Shown here: one piece after another, positions 1 to 7,145 of the stretch
Position numbering within the stretch: position 1 is the stretch's first letter
Layout: each line of letters begins with the position of its first letter
Origin: a virus
Strand: one strand, 5' to 3'
Virus record (IMG/VR): IMGVR_UViG_3300024231_000697
Coordinates: 1 to 59,872 of that record
Length of the DNA stretch: 59,872 nucleotides
Program-made: the position numbers and the translations under genes
Notes under the pieces: model-generated
The model's database searches: none
Told to the model about the DNA's origin: nothing
The model's input: the letters and a program-made list of their open reading frames with translations, nothing else

Positions 1-978
1 GAATCATATTCACCAGGTGATGAAATGGAAGATGGCGTAGTAAGTAATTGCTGTGGCGCTCAATTAATGGACTACAATGATGGACATGGTAGATGTTCAG
101 ATTGTAAAGAAATGGCAGCTGGCGAACGTGATGAAGAATACTACGAATCAGTTAACCCAGATAACTTAACAGAAGGTGTACTAGACGGCGATGATGAAGA
201 TGGATTCATGGCACGTAGTCAACTATACTTCATGGCACAAGATGCAATTAAACTACATGGAATAATTGGTGATAGAGATAATTTAGCACCATGGGTACAA
301 AGCAAGATAGCGCAAGCTAGCAAGGATATTGATGCAGTTAGTCGTTACACTGAATACAATGCCATGAAAGCTGAAATTGAACCACAAATGCAACCAGCTC
401 CAGAAATGGACGAAGCACAACAATTAAACGCATCAGACTATCATTGTGCTGATTGTGGCGACACAATGCACAACCCGACTACAAATTGTTCACATGATTC
501 ACATGATGAAACAGGTAGCTGGTGGAAAGATGAAAACGGCAACGGTGTTCCAGATTCATTAGAAGAAGCAATGGATCCAGCATCACCTGAACTAGTTGCA
601 ATCTTTGATAACCTAAAGCGTGGCGATAGAGTTAAAATTAAGCATGACAGTGCATTAGAAAAAGGTACTGATTATATCGAGTACGTAGTTAAAGCAAACA
701 ATGTTTTAAAGAATGGTGTTGGAAAAGCAACACTAGCAAGAGCAGATAGTCCAACAAGTGTTAAGCGTGTACTTTATAAACGCAACGGCAAAGTGACTAT
801 GGCTATTGGCGATATGGCTGCAACACTGGTTGACATTCAAGTTAGTGAAGGCAAGTACAGTACAGTTGCTGAAGAAACAAAATTTGATGATAAGCCAACA
901 AACAACAGTTTCCAAGACGTAGCTCAAGACTTATTTAAAAATGCATTAGCAAAAGCCAAACAAAAATCTAAAAAATAA
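1..978 (+). CDS. Zinc-ribbon protein, 5'-truncated, possibly virion-associated
   Basis: The frame is open from base 1, so the true start lies upstream; a methionine at base 25 is only internal. Two Cys/His clusters look like zinc ribbons: SNCCGA...CSDC near the start and YHCADCG...CSHDSH about 130 residues later. Between them is a helical stretch (ARSQLYFMAQDAIKLHG followed by APWVQSKI) resembling a motif I associate with structural proteins of marine T4-like phages. The C-terminus is Lys-rich. The role is unknown and the virion assignment is inference. Confidence 0.6.
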   Translation, partial: ESYSPGDEMEDGVVSNCCGAQLMDYNDGHGRCSDCKEMAAGERDEEYYESVNPDNLTEGVLDGDDEDGFMARSQLYFMAQDAIKLHGIIGDRDNLAPWVQSKIAQASKDIDAVSRYTEYNAMKAEIEPQMQPAPEMDEAQQLNASDYHCADCGDTMHNPTTNCSHDSHDETGSWWKDENGNGVPDSLEEAMDPASPELVAIFDNLKRGDRVKIKHDSALEKGTDYIEYVVKANNVLKNGVGKATLARADSPTSVKRVLYKRNGKVTMAIGDMAATLVDIQVSEGKYSTVAEETKFDDKPTNNSFQDVAQDLFKNALAKAKQKSKK

Positions 979-990
979 TAAGGAAATTCT

Positions 991-1722
991 ATGTCTCCTA
1001 TAGTGAAAAATATAACACAAACGTATAAAACATCACAGGGAGATATTGAAATATATGTACCAAAAGGTGCAAAACTATTAGTTAAAATATCTGGTGGAGC
1101 TGATAGTGCTATAGTATCTTATATGCTTGCCAAATATAGGCATGAAGTTGATAATACTATTAGCTTTATATTTGCAACGTCAGTTGCTGAGCCAAAAGCA
1201 TACCAAGCATTATTTGCAAGTCAAATAATAAAATGGATAAACCAGGTTTATCCGTTGGGAGAATATGAACACCGTACAAATAATAATCTTGGCGGTGATG
1301 ATTATGAGGTTGGTCAGGAAAGACTTACTAATCCAATTATGCTCCAAGTTGATCAAATGTGGACTGGAATAACATGCAATCCTCCTATGGAAGTTATGGA
1401 ACAAGAGAAACGTGTAAATGCAATCGTATCAGAACGCAATGTTCAAGTTGAACATGCTATAACACAAGACAAGCCTTTATCTGGTCCACATGGTGGCTTC
1501 TTGTTTAATGGACCGTTAATGAATACTGATAAAAAAGGTGTTGCAGAGCTTTACGATATACTTGGAGTAAGAGATACTCTATTTCCACTAACTAGAAGTT
1601 GTGAGCATCACACAAAGAACTTTACACATCATTGTGGAGAATGTTGGTTCTGTTGGGAACGAGAATGGGGTTTTGGTAAATTAGATGACTGGACAAGCAA
1701 AAGACGCAGTTTTGAAAAATAG
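991..1722 (+). CDS. QueC-like PP-loop ATPase, paralogue 1
   Basis: A 243-residue protein with the ATP-pyrophosphatase P-loop SGGADS at residues 34-39 and a C-terminal zinc-type cluster C204-x10-C215-x2-C218-x2-C221. The RSCE...HCGECWFCWER arrangement is typical of QueC, the 7-cyano-7-deazaguanine (preQ0) synthase. QueC uses ATP and ammonia to turn carboxy-deazaguanine into preQ0. The middle of the protein diverges from bacterial QueC, so another adenylating reaction is possible. A second copy lies one gene downstream and a QueD-like gene lies at 16170. SD AAGGAAA precedes the ATG. Confidence 0.75.
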   Translation: MSPIVKNITQTYKTSQGDIEIYVPKGAKLLVKISGGADSAIVSYMLAKYRHEVDNTISFIFATSVAEPKAYQALFASQIIKWINQVYPLGEYEHRTNNNLGGDDYEVGQERLTNPIMLQVDQMWTGITCNPPMEVMEQEKRVNAIVSERNVQVEHAITQDKPLSGPHGGFLFNGPLMNTDKKGVAELYDILGVRDTLFPLTRSCEHHTKNFTHHCGECWFCWEREWGFGKLDDWTSKRRSFEK

Positions 1723-1736
1723 AAAAAGGATAGAAC

Positions 1737-2159
1737 ATGAAATATAATGACATATCAAATAAATTAGTAGAAGGCAAAAGCCCACATAAAAAAGGTACTA
1801 AAAAGTACAACGATCATATGGCAGCAATGCATGCAGAATCAAATGTAGAAGAAGGTACCGAAATGGGAAACATTGGAGACGTTAGTGTAAAGCAATTCGC
1901 AAGTAAAGACGGAATAGCAATACAGCTTACTGGCTCTAATGGTTATGTTCAACTTTCTAGAGAAGAAGCTGCACAACTAGCATCACGTTTAGCAAATTGG
2001 GCAGGATCAAGGATCATGGCTAGGCCAGGTGAATATGAAAGTGTACAATCTGAAACCACAGCAGGTGCAATAGGTAGCTCAATGGGCGGTGGCAATGGCT
2101 TTGCTAATGGCGGACCGGGTACAATGGCACGACCAATGACTCGGAAAAAGAAAAAATGA
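1737..2159 (+). CDS. Small phage protein of unknown function
   Basis: 140 residues between the two QueC-like genes, ending in an ATGA overlap with the second. The N-terminus (SPHKKGTKKYNDHMAAMHAE) is a basic motif seen in other phage proteins. A middle segment (YVQLSREEAAQLASRLANWA) resembles the C-terminal part of the small protein at 10274. The tail is Gly-rich and then Lys-rich. No enzymatic motif is visible. Confidence 0.6.
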   Translation: MKYNDISNKLVEGKSPHKKGTKKYNDHMAAMHAESNVEEGTEMGNIGDVSVKQFASKDGIAIQLTGSNGYVQLSREEAAQLASRLANWAGSRIMARPGEYESVQSETTAGAIGSSMGGGNGFANGGPGTMARPMTRKKKK

Positions 2160-2953
2160 AATGGTTAGAAGACTATACTTGGGAAAATTATACAATCGTA
2201 GATGGTATTGAATTTCCATACACCGCTGATAAATGCAATATAGGCATTAAATTAAGTGGTGGTATTGATAGTGCAACTATTTTATATACATTAGCATGGC
2301 TACGTAAAGAGGGATATATTCATCCTGAAACTAATTTTATTCCGTTAGCTGGAGTAAATTATCACAGACCATACCAGAAGATGTATGGTGATAGAATTGT
2401 TAACACTATCAATCAGTTATTAGATACAACAATTCAATTGCCACTTGTTAGTTATGGTACTATTCTTAAAGATGTAGAAACAGCCACCCTTGAAATACAA
2501 GACCAGTTACTTAACGACGGGACTATGGATATTTGGTATGTTGGAGAATCAAAGTTTTTACCTCGTGATTATGTTAGTGGTACTAAATGGGCAGATGCAG
2601 TTACACCTGATACAGATCGTTTTAGTCCAGTTTCCTTTGCAGTATTGTTAGATGTTATGAATCCAGATAACACTTGGGCTGTTAATGATGATGACATGAA
2701 AACTAGAGCATGGGAAGCACCAGATAACACTATCTTCAATAGCCAACGTATTATACCATGGGCTAACATGCATAAAAAACATGTAAAGCAAGTAAGCGAT
2801 CATTTTGGAGTAACTGAAGAATTGTTAAATGTAACAAGAAGTTGTGAGTATAATCACGAGAATGGCACACCAATATCCTCACCTGAAATAGACTCTCACT
2901 GTGGAGCTTGTTATTGGTGTGTTGAGCGATTAGTTACATACGACCGATTATAA
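2156..2953 (+). CDS. QueC-like PP-loop ATPase, paralogue 2
   Basis: 265 residues with SGGIDS at residues 34-39 and a C-terminal Cys cluster C230-x18-C249-x2-C252-x2-C255 followed by VERL, the QueC zinc signature with a longer first spacer than paralogue 1. It presumably makes an adenylated intermediate, as QueC does on carboxy-deazaguanine. Start ATG overlaps the previous stop (ATGA), suggesting translational coupling. Two diverged copies in one operon may have different substrates or form a heteromer. Function is inferred from motifs only. Confidence 0.75.
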   Translation: MKWLEDYTWENYTIVDGIEFPYTADKCNIGIKLSGGIDSATILYTLAWLRKEGYIHPETNFIPLAGVNYHRPYQKMYGDRIVNTINQLLDTTIQLPLVSYGTILKDVETATLEIQDQLLNDGTMDIWYVGESKFLPRDYVSGTKWADAVTPDTDRFSPVSFAVLLDVMNPDNTWAVNDDDMKTRAWEAPDNTIFNSQRIIPWANMHKKHVKQVSDHFGVTEELLNVTRSCEYNHENGTPISSPEIDSHCGACYWCVERLVTYDRL

Positions 2954-2969
2954 TTTTATAGGAAATATT

Positions 2970-3167
2970 ATGGAAATGACAAGAAGAATTGCAGACCACA
3001 CTAGGGGTAGCTGCAATATATGTGGACATCCGAGCCATTGTGGATTGCCACGTTATGAAGAATTTCGCAATTATGCGTGTGACGGCAGCAACATTACTAA
3101 TATCAAAGTATGTAATGGTTGCTCATGCAAAGAATGCAGTAAGCCAGTTAAGAAGAAAACGGAATAA
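2970..3167 (+). CDS. Small Cys-rich zinc-finger-like protein
   Basis: 65 residues with nine cysteines, including CNICGHPSHC near the N-terminus and CNGCSCKEC near the C-terminus, as expected for a small zinc-binding protein. The stop is 4 bases before the endolysin start. Role unknown; it could be a nucleic-acid-binding or regulatory protein. Confidence 0.55.
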   Translation: MEMTRRIADHTRGSCNICGHPSHCGLPRYEEFRNYACDGSNITNIKVCNGCSCKECSKPVKKKTE

Positions 3168-3171
3168 ACAA

Positions 3172-4014
3172 ATGTCAAATAATTTTAATTTTAGATTTCA
3201 TCCAGGGCATGTGAATGAACTATTGCAGTGTGGAGAGCGATCTGCAGAAAGCTGGTTCGAAGCAATGAACAATATGTTTCCAAAATACGATATTATTACA
3301 GAGCATCGTGTAGCAGGGTTTATTGCCCAAACAGCTCATGAATCTAACAAATATAATGCTCTTACTGAAAACTTAAACTATAGTGCTGCAGCATTAGATA
3401 AAATCTTTGGAAAGTATTTTAAACGAGCAGGACGAGACGCAAAACAATATCACAGACAGCCAGAGAAGATTGCAAATGTAATTTATGCAAATCGTATGGA
3501 TAACGGTGATACTGATAGTGGAGATGGCTGGCGCTTTAGAGGTGGCGGTATTCTACAATTAACAGGTCGTTACAATTATACTAAGTTTGGTAATAGTGTA
3601 GGATTGTCTGCTTTAGAAGCAACCAAGTATGTACGCACAAAGTTTGGTGCAATTGAGAGTGCTTGTTGGTTCTGGGAGTCAAATGATATTAATCGCTATT
3701 GTGATAATAATGATATTGTTGGAATGACTAAACGTATTAATGGTGGTACCATTGGACTAGAAGACAGAATACATCACTATGAGCATGCACTTGAAATACT
3801 TGGTGCACCAGTAGTTGAAAATGTAACACATAGAACACTTAAAATGGGCATGAGAGGTACTGATGTTTCTAAAATGCAAAGGGCTTTAGGTATACATGCT
3901 GATGGTGACTTTGGTCCTGGTACAGCAAAAGCAGTTAAACGTTGGCAAGCACAAAACGGTCTTACGGCAGATGGCATTGTTGGTAGACAGACATTATTAA
4001 GGCTATATAATTAA
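3172..4014 (+). CDS. GH19-type endolysin with C-terminal peptidoglycan-binding domain
   Basis: Late lysis enzyme that would cleave peptidoglycan glycan strands in the periplasm. The 280 residues hold a GH19 chitinase/lysozyme-like domain (about 1-205), with a candidate catalytic Glu57 in AQTAHESNKY, a second acidic residue in LTENLNY, and the RGGGILQLTGRYNY segment. A PG_binding_1-type repeat (about 222-280) contains DGDFGPGTAKAVKRWQ and DGIVGRQT. The frame is open further upstream, but the ATG at 3172 directly follows the preceding gene and gives a normal N-terminus. No signal peptide is seen, so a holin would be needed. Confidence 0.87.
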   Translation: MSNNFNFRFHPGHVNELLQCGERSAESWFEAMNNMFPKYDIITEHRVAGFIAQTAHESNKYNALTENLNYSAAALDKIFGKYFKRAGRDAKQYHRQPEKIANVIYANRMDNGDTDSGDGWRFRGGGILQLTGRYNYTKFGNSVGLSALEATKYVRTKFGAIESACWFWESNDINRYCDNNDIVGMTKRINGGTIGLEDRIHHYEHALEILGAPVVENVTHRTLKMGMRGTDVSKMQRALGIHADGDFGPGTAKAVKRWQAQNGLTADGIVGRQTLLRLYN

Positions 4015-4020
4015 TAAATA
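4013..4020 (+). promoter_or_regulatory. T4-like late promoter octamer (AATAAATA)
   Basis: Seven of eight bases match TATAAATA. It overlaps the endolysin stop and lies 18 bases before the next ATG, which has AGGAG at 4028-4032. Spacing is tight but suits late transcription of the 4039 gene. Confidence 0.5.
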
Positions 4021-4038
4021 CTGTATAGGAGATTTACA

Positions 4039-5412
4039 ATGAGAGCTGAAGAAATATTATTAGAGTCAAGGGGCGTAACAGCTAGACTACCAGGAGAAAC
4101 ATACGTTGCTGATGGTAATCCAAGTGACATATTAACAATACAAAGTATTGATGTTCTTCCATCAGAAGGACAAGGCTCTGCTTATGAATCATTAGAGGAC
4201 ATGTTAGCTGCTTTAGATGCAGCACTTCCACAAGGCGCAGTAAAAATTGAAGACAATGCAACTAATACTGGCACCAAAGCCGTATTAATAGCAACAGTAA
4301 AGCGTGAAAGCGATGGACAAATTCAGCACCATGTGAGATACATAAAAGGTATTCCTCCAACTGGTATACATACATTGTGGAAAACAATTAAAGGTTATAA
4401 ATTTTCAAAAGGTGCAGAACAAGAAAGTGTGCCTATTAAGCCAAGTGACTTAATTAAAGATGAAAATTATCGCAGTGCAGAGCAACTAGCTAATGATGTT
4501 GTAACAGGTACAAAGAAGTTAGTACAAGGTACTGGACATGATGAACTAGCCGTAGTAATGGAACAAGCAGTTAAAAATGCATTAGCAGGTACTAGCAATC
4601 CTATTCCAAATGCAGGTCAATATTTTAATGTATTACAAAAGTATGCAGGTGAGTATTTAGGACCAATTGCAATGATGAGTAATCCAAAGACTGTTGGTGG
4701 CGATACAGCTGAAATAATGAAAGCATTTGAAGTTAATAACTTTGCTGGATCAAGTTGTTCATTCCCACAAAACGTTTCAATGGAACTAATTGATAGTGTA
4801 ATAAAATTAGCGCAAGGTCCTGAAATACAAGTAAGTAGTAAAATTAGTACAAGTGGCGGTGCAGCAAGTAGCCTTAGTGGAGTATACAAACAAATGACTC
4901 CTAAGATATCTGCTGAATACCCTGCAGGATCAGAGATAATCCAAATACTTGCAACAGAGAGTTCAGTTAATGGCCCGCTTAAAGTAGCACTAAAACTTGG
5001 TATAATTGATCAAGCTGATATACAAGCTCTGGCTGATCTAGATAAAGCAAGTAAAAATATTGCTGATTTAAAAACACAACGTATGCAAGAACTAACACAA
5101 TCACAAGGTGTTGCAAAAGGTACACTAGAACGTCCAGACTATAGAGTATTTTATCATGCACTAACAGCAGTTATGAATCGAGTTATACCTCAAGTTAACC
5201 AATCTGATGAATTTAAAGCAGCAATGTTAGCAGTTTTAAACAATAACCAATATGTACAATTAGTTACCAAAGGTAAACAAGATAACAAAGGTAATGTAAC
5301 TATGGAATACTATACTAAGTTTCCAGCAGTATATGCAGGTGCTCCAGCACTTGTTAATAAAACATATTTTGCAACCGGACAAAAAGGACGCATAGGCTTT
5401 AAACTAAAATGA
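4039..5412 (+). CDS. Late protein of unknown function, 457 aa
   Basis: SD AGGAG and a late-promoter-like octamer precede the ATG. The N-terminus MRAEEILLESRG is a style seen in T4-superfamily virion and late proteins. The protein is soluble-looking, without signal peptide or membrane segment, and ends in a basic tail. A conserved-looking segment (VSSKISTSGGAASSL) lies in the middle and could be a nucleotide- or DNA-contacting loop, but I cannot assign a family. It overlaps the next gene by an ATGA. Late structural or packaging-associated role is inference. Confidence 0.55.
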   Translation: MRAEEILLESRGVTARLPGETYVADGNPSDILTIQSIDVLPSEGQGSAYESLEDMLAALDAALPQGAVKIEDNATNTGTKAVLIATVKRESDGQIQHHVRYIKGIPPTGIHTLWKTIKGYKFSKGAEQESVPIKPSDLIKDENYRSAEQLANDVVTGTKKLVQGTGHDELAVVMEQAVKNALAGTSNPIPNAGQYFNVLQKYAGEYLGPIAMMSNPKTVGGDTAEIMKAFEVNNFAGSSCSFPQNVSMELIDSVIKLAQGPEIQVSSKISTSGGAASSLSGVYKQMTPKISAEYPAGSEIIQILATESSVNGPLKVALKLGIIDQADIQALADLDKASKNIADLKTQRMQELTQSQGVAKGTLERPDYRVFYHALTAVMNRVIPQVNQSDEFKAAMLAVLNNNQYVQLVTKGKQDNKGNVTMEYYTKFPAVYAGAPALVNKTYFATGQKGRIGFKLK

Positions 5413-5690
5413 TCTGGGATACTATAGTAGACATGGCAACAAACAGATTATGGATCTGGACAGCACTAGCAGGAAGTATATTTGGCGCATTATTCATTTA
5501 CTGGATAAAAGACACATACATTGCTTTTTGGTCAATAAATAAATGGCAAGCCACATTAGACTTTTTAGTCAATCGTTGGGGCTGGAACTGGTTTAAACAT
5601 AATCCAGACGCATGGAAAGCAGCCAATCCAAAACTTACAAAAAAGATAGAAGAACTAGAAACTCGTATTAAAAAACTGGAAAATAAATGA
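5409..5690 (+). CDS. Small membrane protein with C-terminal coiled coil
   Basis: 93 residues. One membrane segment lies at about 13-33 (RLWIWTALAGSIFGALFIYW), followed by a Trp-rich stretch and a charged heptad-like C-terminus (KKIEELETRIKKLENK). It overlaps neighbours by ATGA on both sides, within a late-looking operon downstream of the endolysin. A holin or spanin-like role is conceivable but not supported by a recognised motif. Confidence 0.55.
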   Translation: MIWDTIVDMATNRLWIWTALAGSIFGALFIYWIKDTYIAFWSINKWQATLDFLVNRWGWNWFKHNPDAWKAANPKLTKKIEELETRIKKLENK

Positions 5691-6562
5691 ACAAAGTATA
5701 CTTATTATGCACTCGAGCAGCAATTATGGCAAGTGCAGGAACTTATGTAATAAACTCTAGTCCAGACTTTTATGGCATAGTACATAATAATCTATGGATG
5801 GAAGAAACAAGTGAAGACTTTGGCTTAGCCAAAATCATTAACGATTGGTGGAATGTAAGTGACAAATTCAAAAATACTGGGTACAATGCAGATTTTAGAA
5901 ATAACAATACAATGGAAGAACAAGACTTGGTACGAGTATGTGAAGCCTGGAATAACATGGGTACTGGCAAGAATATATGCTTATTTACACATGCAACAAA
6001 TGTAGAGGACATTGTAGAGATTAGAAATAGACTTGATTTACCTATGGTTGTCATAACTACATCAATGGGACAGCATAGTGATAAGTTTATTGATCCTATA
6101 TTGCGGCGTGAATATAACCCGCTAATGAACGACTATGCTGGATTAGACGCTGCATGGGAGCATATATACAATCAATTAATCATACTAGATGAATTTTGGA
6201 AACGTCATGGCGACTTCAACATAACAATAAATGATTGGTTGAGTCATCCACAGGAGTTATATCACACCTTGGGCGTAGCATACAATCATAATGTTAATAA
6301 ATGGACCGAGCAATTTGTACTATGGAACAACGCAGAGGATTTAGAAATGACCAGTATAATGTATTCTAAAACAGATGCTTACAAAGTACAACTTCTTACT
6401 TATTTGTTTAATACATACAGTCAAGACATAGAAAATACTTCTGATAAAATAAAATTTGCTAATATTCTTATGGAAGTATATAAAGAGAATGATTGGTTTG
6501 AGTTTGATGAATTCATGGATGCTGCATTTAAAAAGTTAGGATATAACTTGACTTCTATATAA
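5687..6562 (+). CDS. Protein of unknown function, 291 aa
   Basis: Start ATG overlaps the previous stop (ATGA). The N-terminus (KVYLLCTRAAIMASAGTYV) has a hydrophobic strand followed by a small-residue loop, as in P-loop-like folds, but no clear Walker A is present. A segment around residue 105 (NICLFTHATNVEDIVEI) and the next strand (PMVVITTS) look like alternating beta/alpha structure. This could be a sulfotransferase- or kinase-like fold; I do not recognise the family. An early promoter for the next gene begins within its last codons. Confidence 0.5.
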   Translation: MNKVYLLCTRAAIMASAGTYVINSSPDFYGIVHNNLWMEETSEDFGLAKIINDWWNVSDKFKNTGYNADFRNNNTMEEQDLVRVCEAWNNMGTGKNICLFTHATNVEDIVEIRNRLDLPMVVITTSMGQHSDKFIDPILRREYNPLMNDYAGLDAAWEHIYNQLIILDEFWKRHGDFNITINDWLSHPQELYHTLGVAYNHNVNKWTEQFVLWNNAEDLEMTSIMYSKTDAYKVQLLTYLFNTYSQDIENTSDKIKFANILMEVYKENDWFEFDEFMDAAFKKLGYNLTSI

Positions 6563-6576
6563 GGACAGTGTATTAT
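6548..6576 (+). promoter_or_regulatory. sigma70-type early promoter before the dsbA-like gene
   Basis: TTGACT at 6548-6553, 17-base spacer, TATTAT at 6571-6576. The predicted start is about 20 bases before the ATG at 6603, which has a GGAG ribosome site. Confidence 0.7.
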
Positions 6577-6602
6577 TAGTTATATTTTAATGGAGAATAC
6601 AC

Positions 6603-6857
6603 ATGTCAACTTACTCAAGCACAGACGTTAATAAACTAAAACAAATCGTACAAGAAGGTACGCACGTAATGGAAGAAGTGGAAACACTTAAAGAAGGCCT
6701 ACGTGATACAGTAAAAGCAATCTCAGAAGAACTAGGTATTAAACCATCAGTGCTAAACAAGGCGATTAGTATTGCACACAAAGCTAACTTTGGCGAGCAT
6801 AAAGATGCTTTTGATGAGCTAGAAAATATATTAGCAGTAATTGGACGTACAGAATAA
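6603..6857 (+). CDS. dsbA: DsbA-like double-stranded DNA-binding protein
   Basis: 84 residues, close to the 89 of T4 DsbA, the small dsDNA-binding protein implicated in late transcription. The pattern matches in order: an N-terminal helix, LKEGLRDTVKAISEELGI, a helix-turn-helix-like KPSVLNKAISIAHKANFGE, and an acidic terminal helix. It has its own sigma70-type promoter and sits just before the DNA polymerase, as expected for a DNA-metabolism or transcription factor. Assignment rests on size and pattern resemblance, not an alignment. Confidence 0.65.
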   Translation: MSTYSSTDVNKLKQIVQEGTHVMEEVETLKEGLRDTVKAISEELGIKPSVLNKAISIAHKANFGEHKDAFDELENILAVIGRTE

Positions 6858-7145
6858 ATGGTTACAGAAACTACCTATTGTGTATTAAATGTATGTTATA
6901 ACATGCATTGGAGTGATTGGGTAGGGCAAATAGGTGTCCTATTATTAATGACGGCGTTCTTCTGTTTGCAAACAGGAAAGATAGACGCTAAAGGATTAGT
7001 ATACAGTCTTGCAAATTTAGGTGTTGCAATCTTTTTAGGAATCAATTTATATTATAAACCAATACTTGCTAATATTATACTTGAGGCCTTCTGGGCAGTT
7101 ATGAGTATATACGGAATTATCCGATGGTATAAAGGAAGAAAATGA
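6858..7145 (+). CDS. CBU_0592/YgjV-like small membrane protein
   Basis: 95 residues with three hydrophobic segments: WVGQIGVLLLMTAFFCLQTG, the GLVYSLANLGVAIFLGINLYY region, and IILEAFWAVMSIYGIIRWYK. The order D-W-x-G...G-L-Y-Q/S-L-x-N...E-x-F-W-x-x-x-S-x-Y-G matches the small CBU_0592-type inner-membrane family of bacteria, whose function is unknown. It overlaps the polymerase start by four bases, so it is probably co-transcribed with gp43. Confidence 0.65.
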   Translation: MVTETTYCVLNVCYNMHWSDWVGQIGVLLLMTAFFCLQTGKIDAKGLVYSLANLGVAIFLGINLYYKPILANIILEAFWAVMSIYGIIRWYKGRK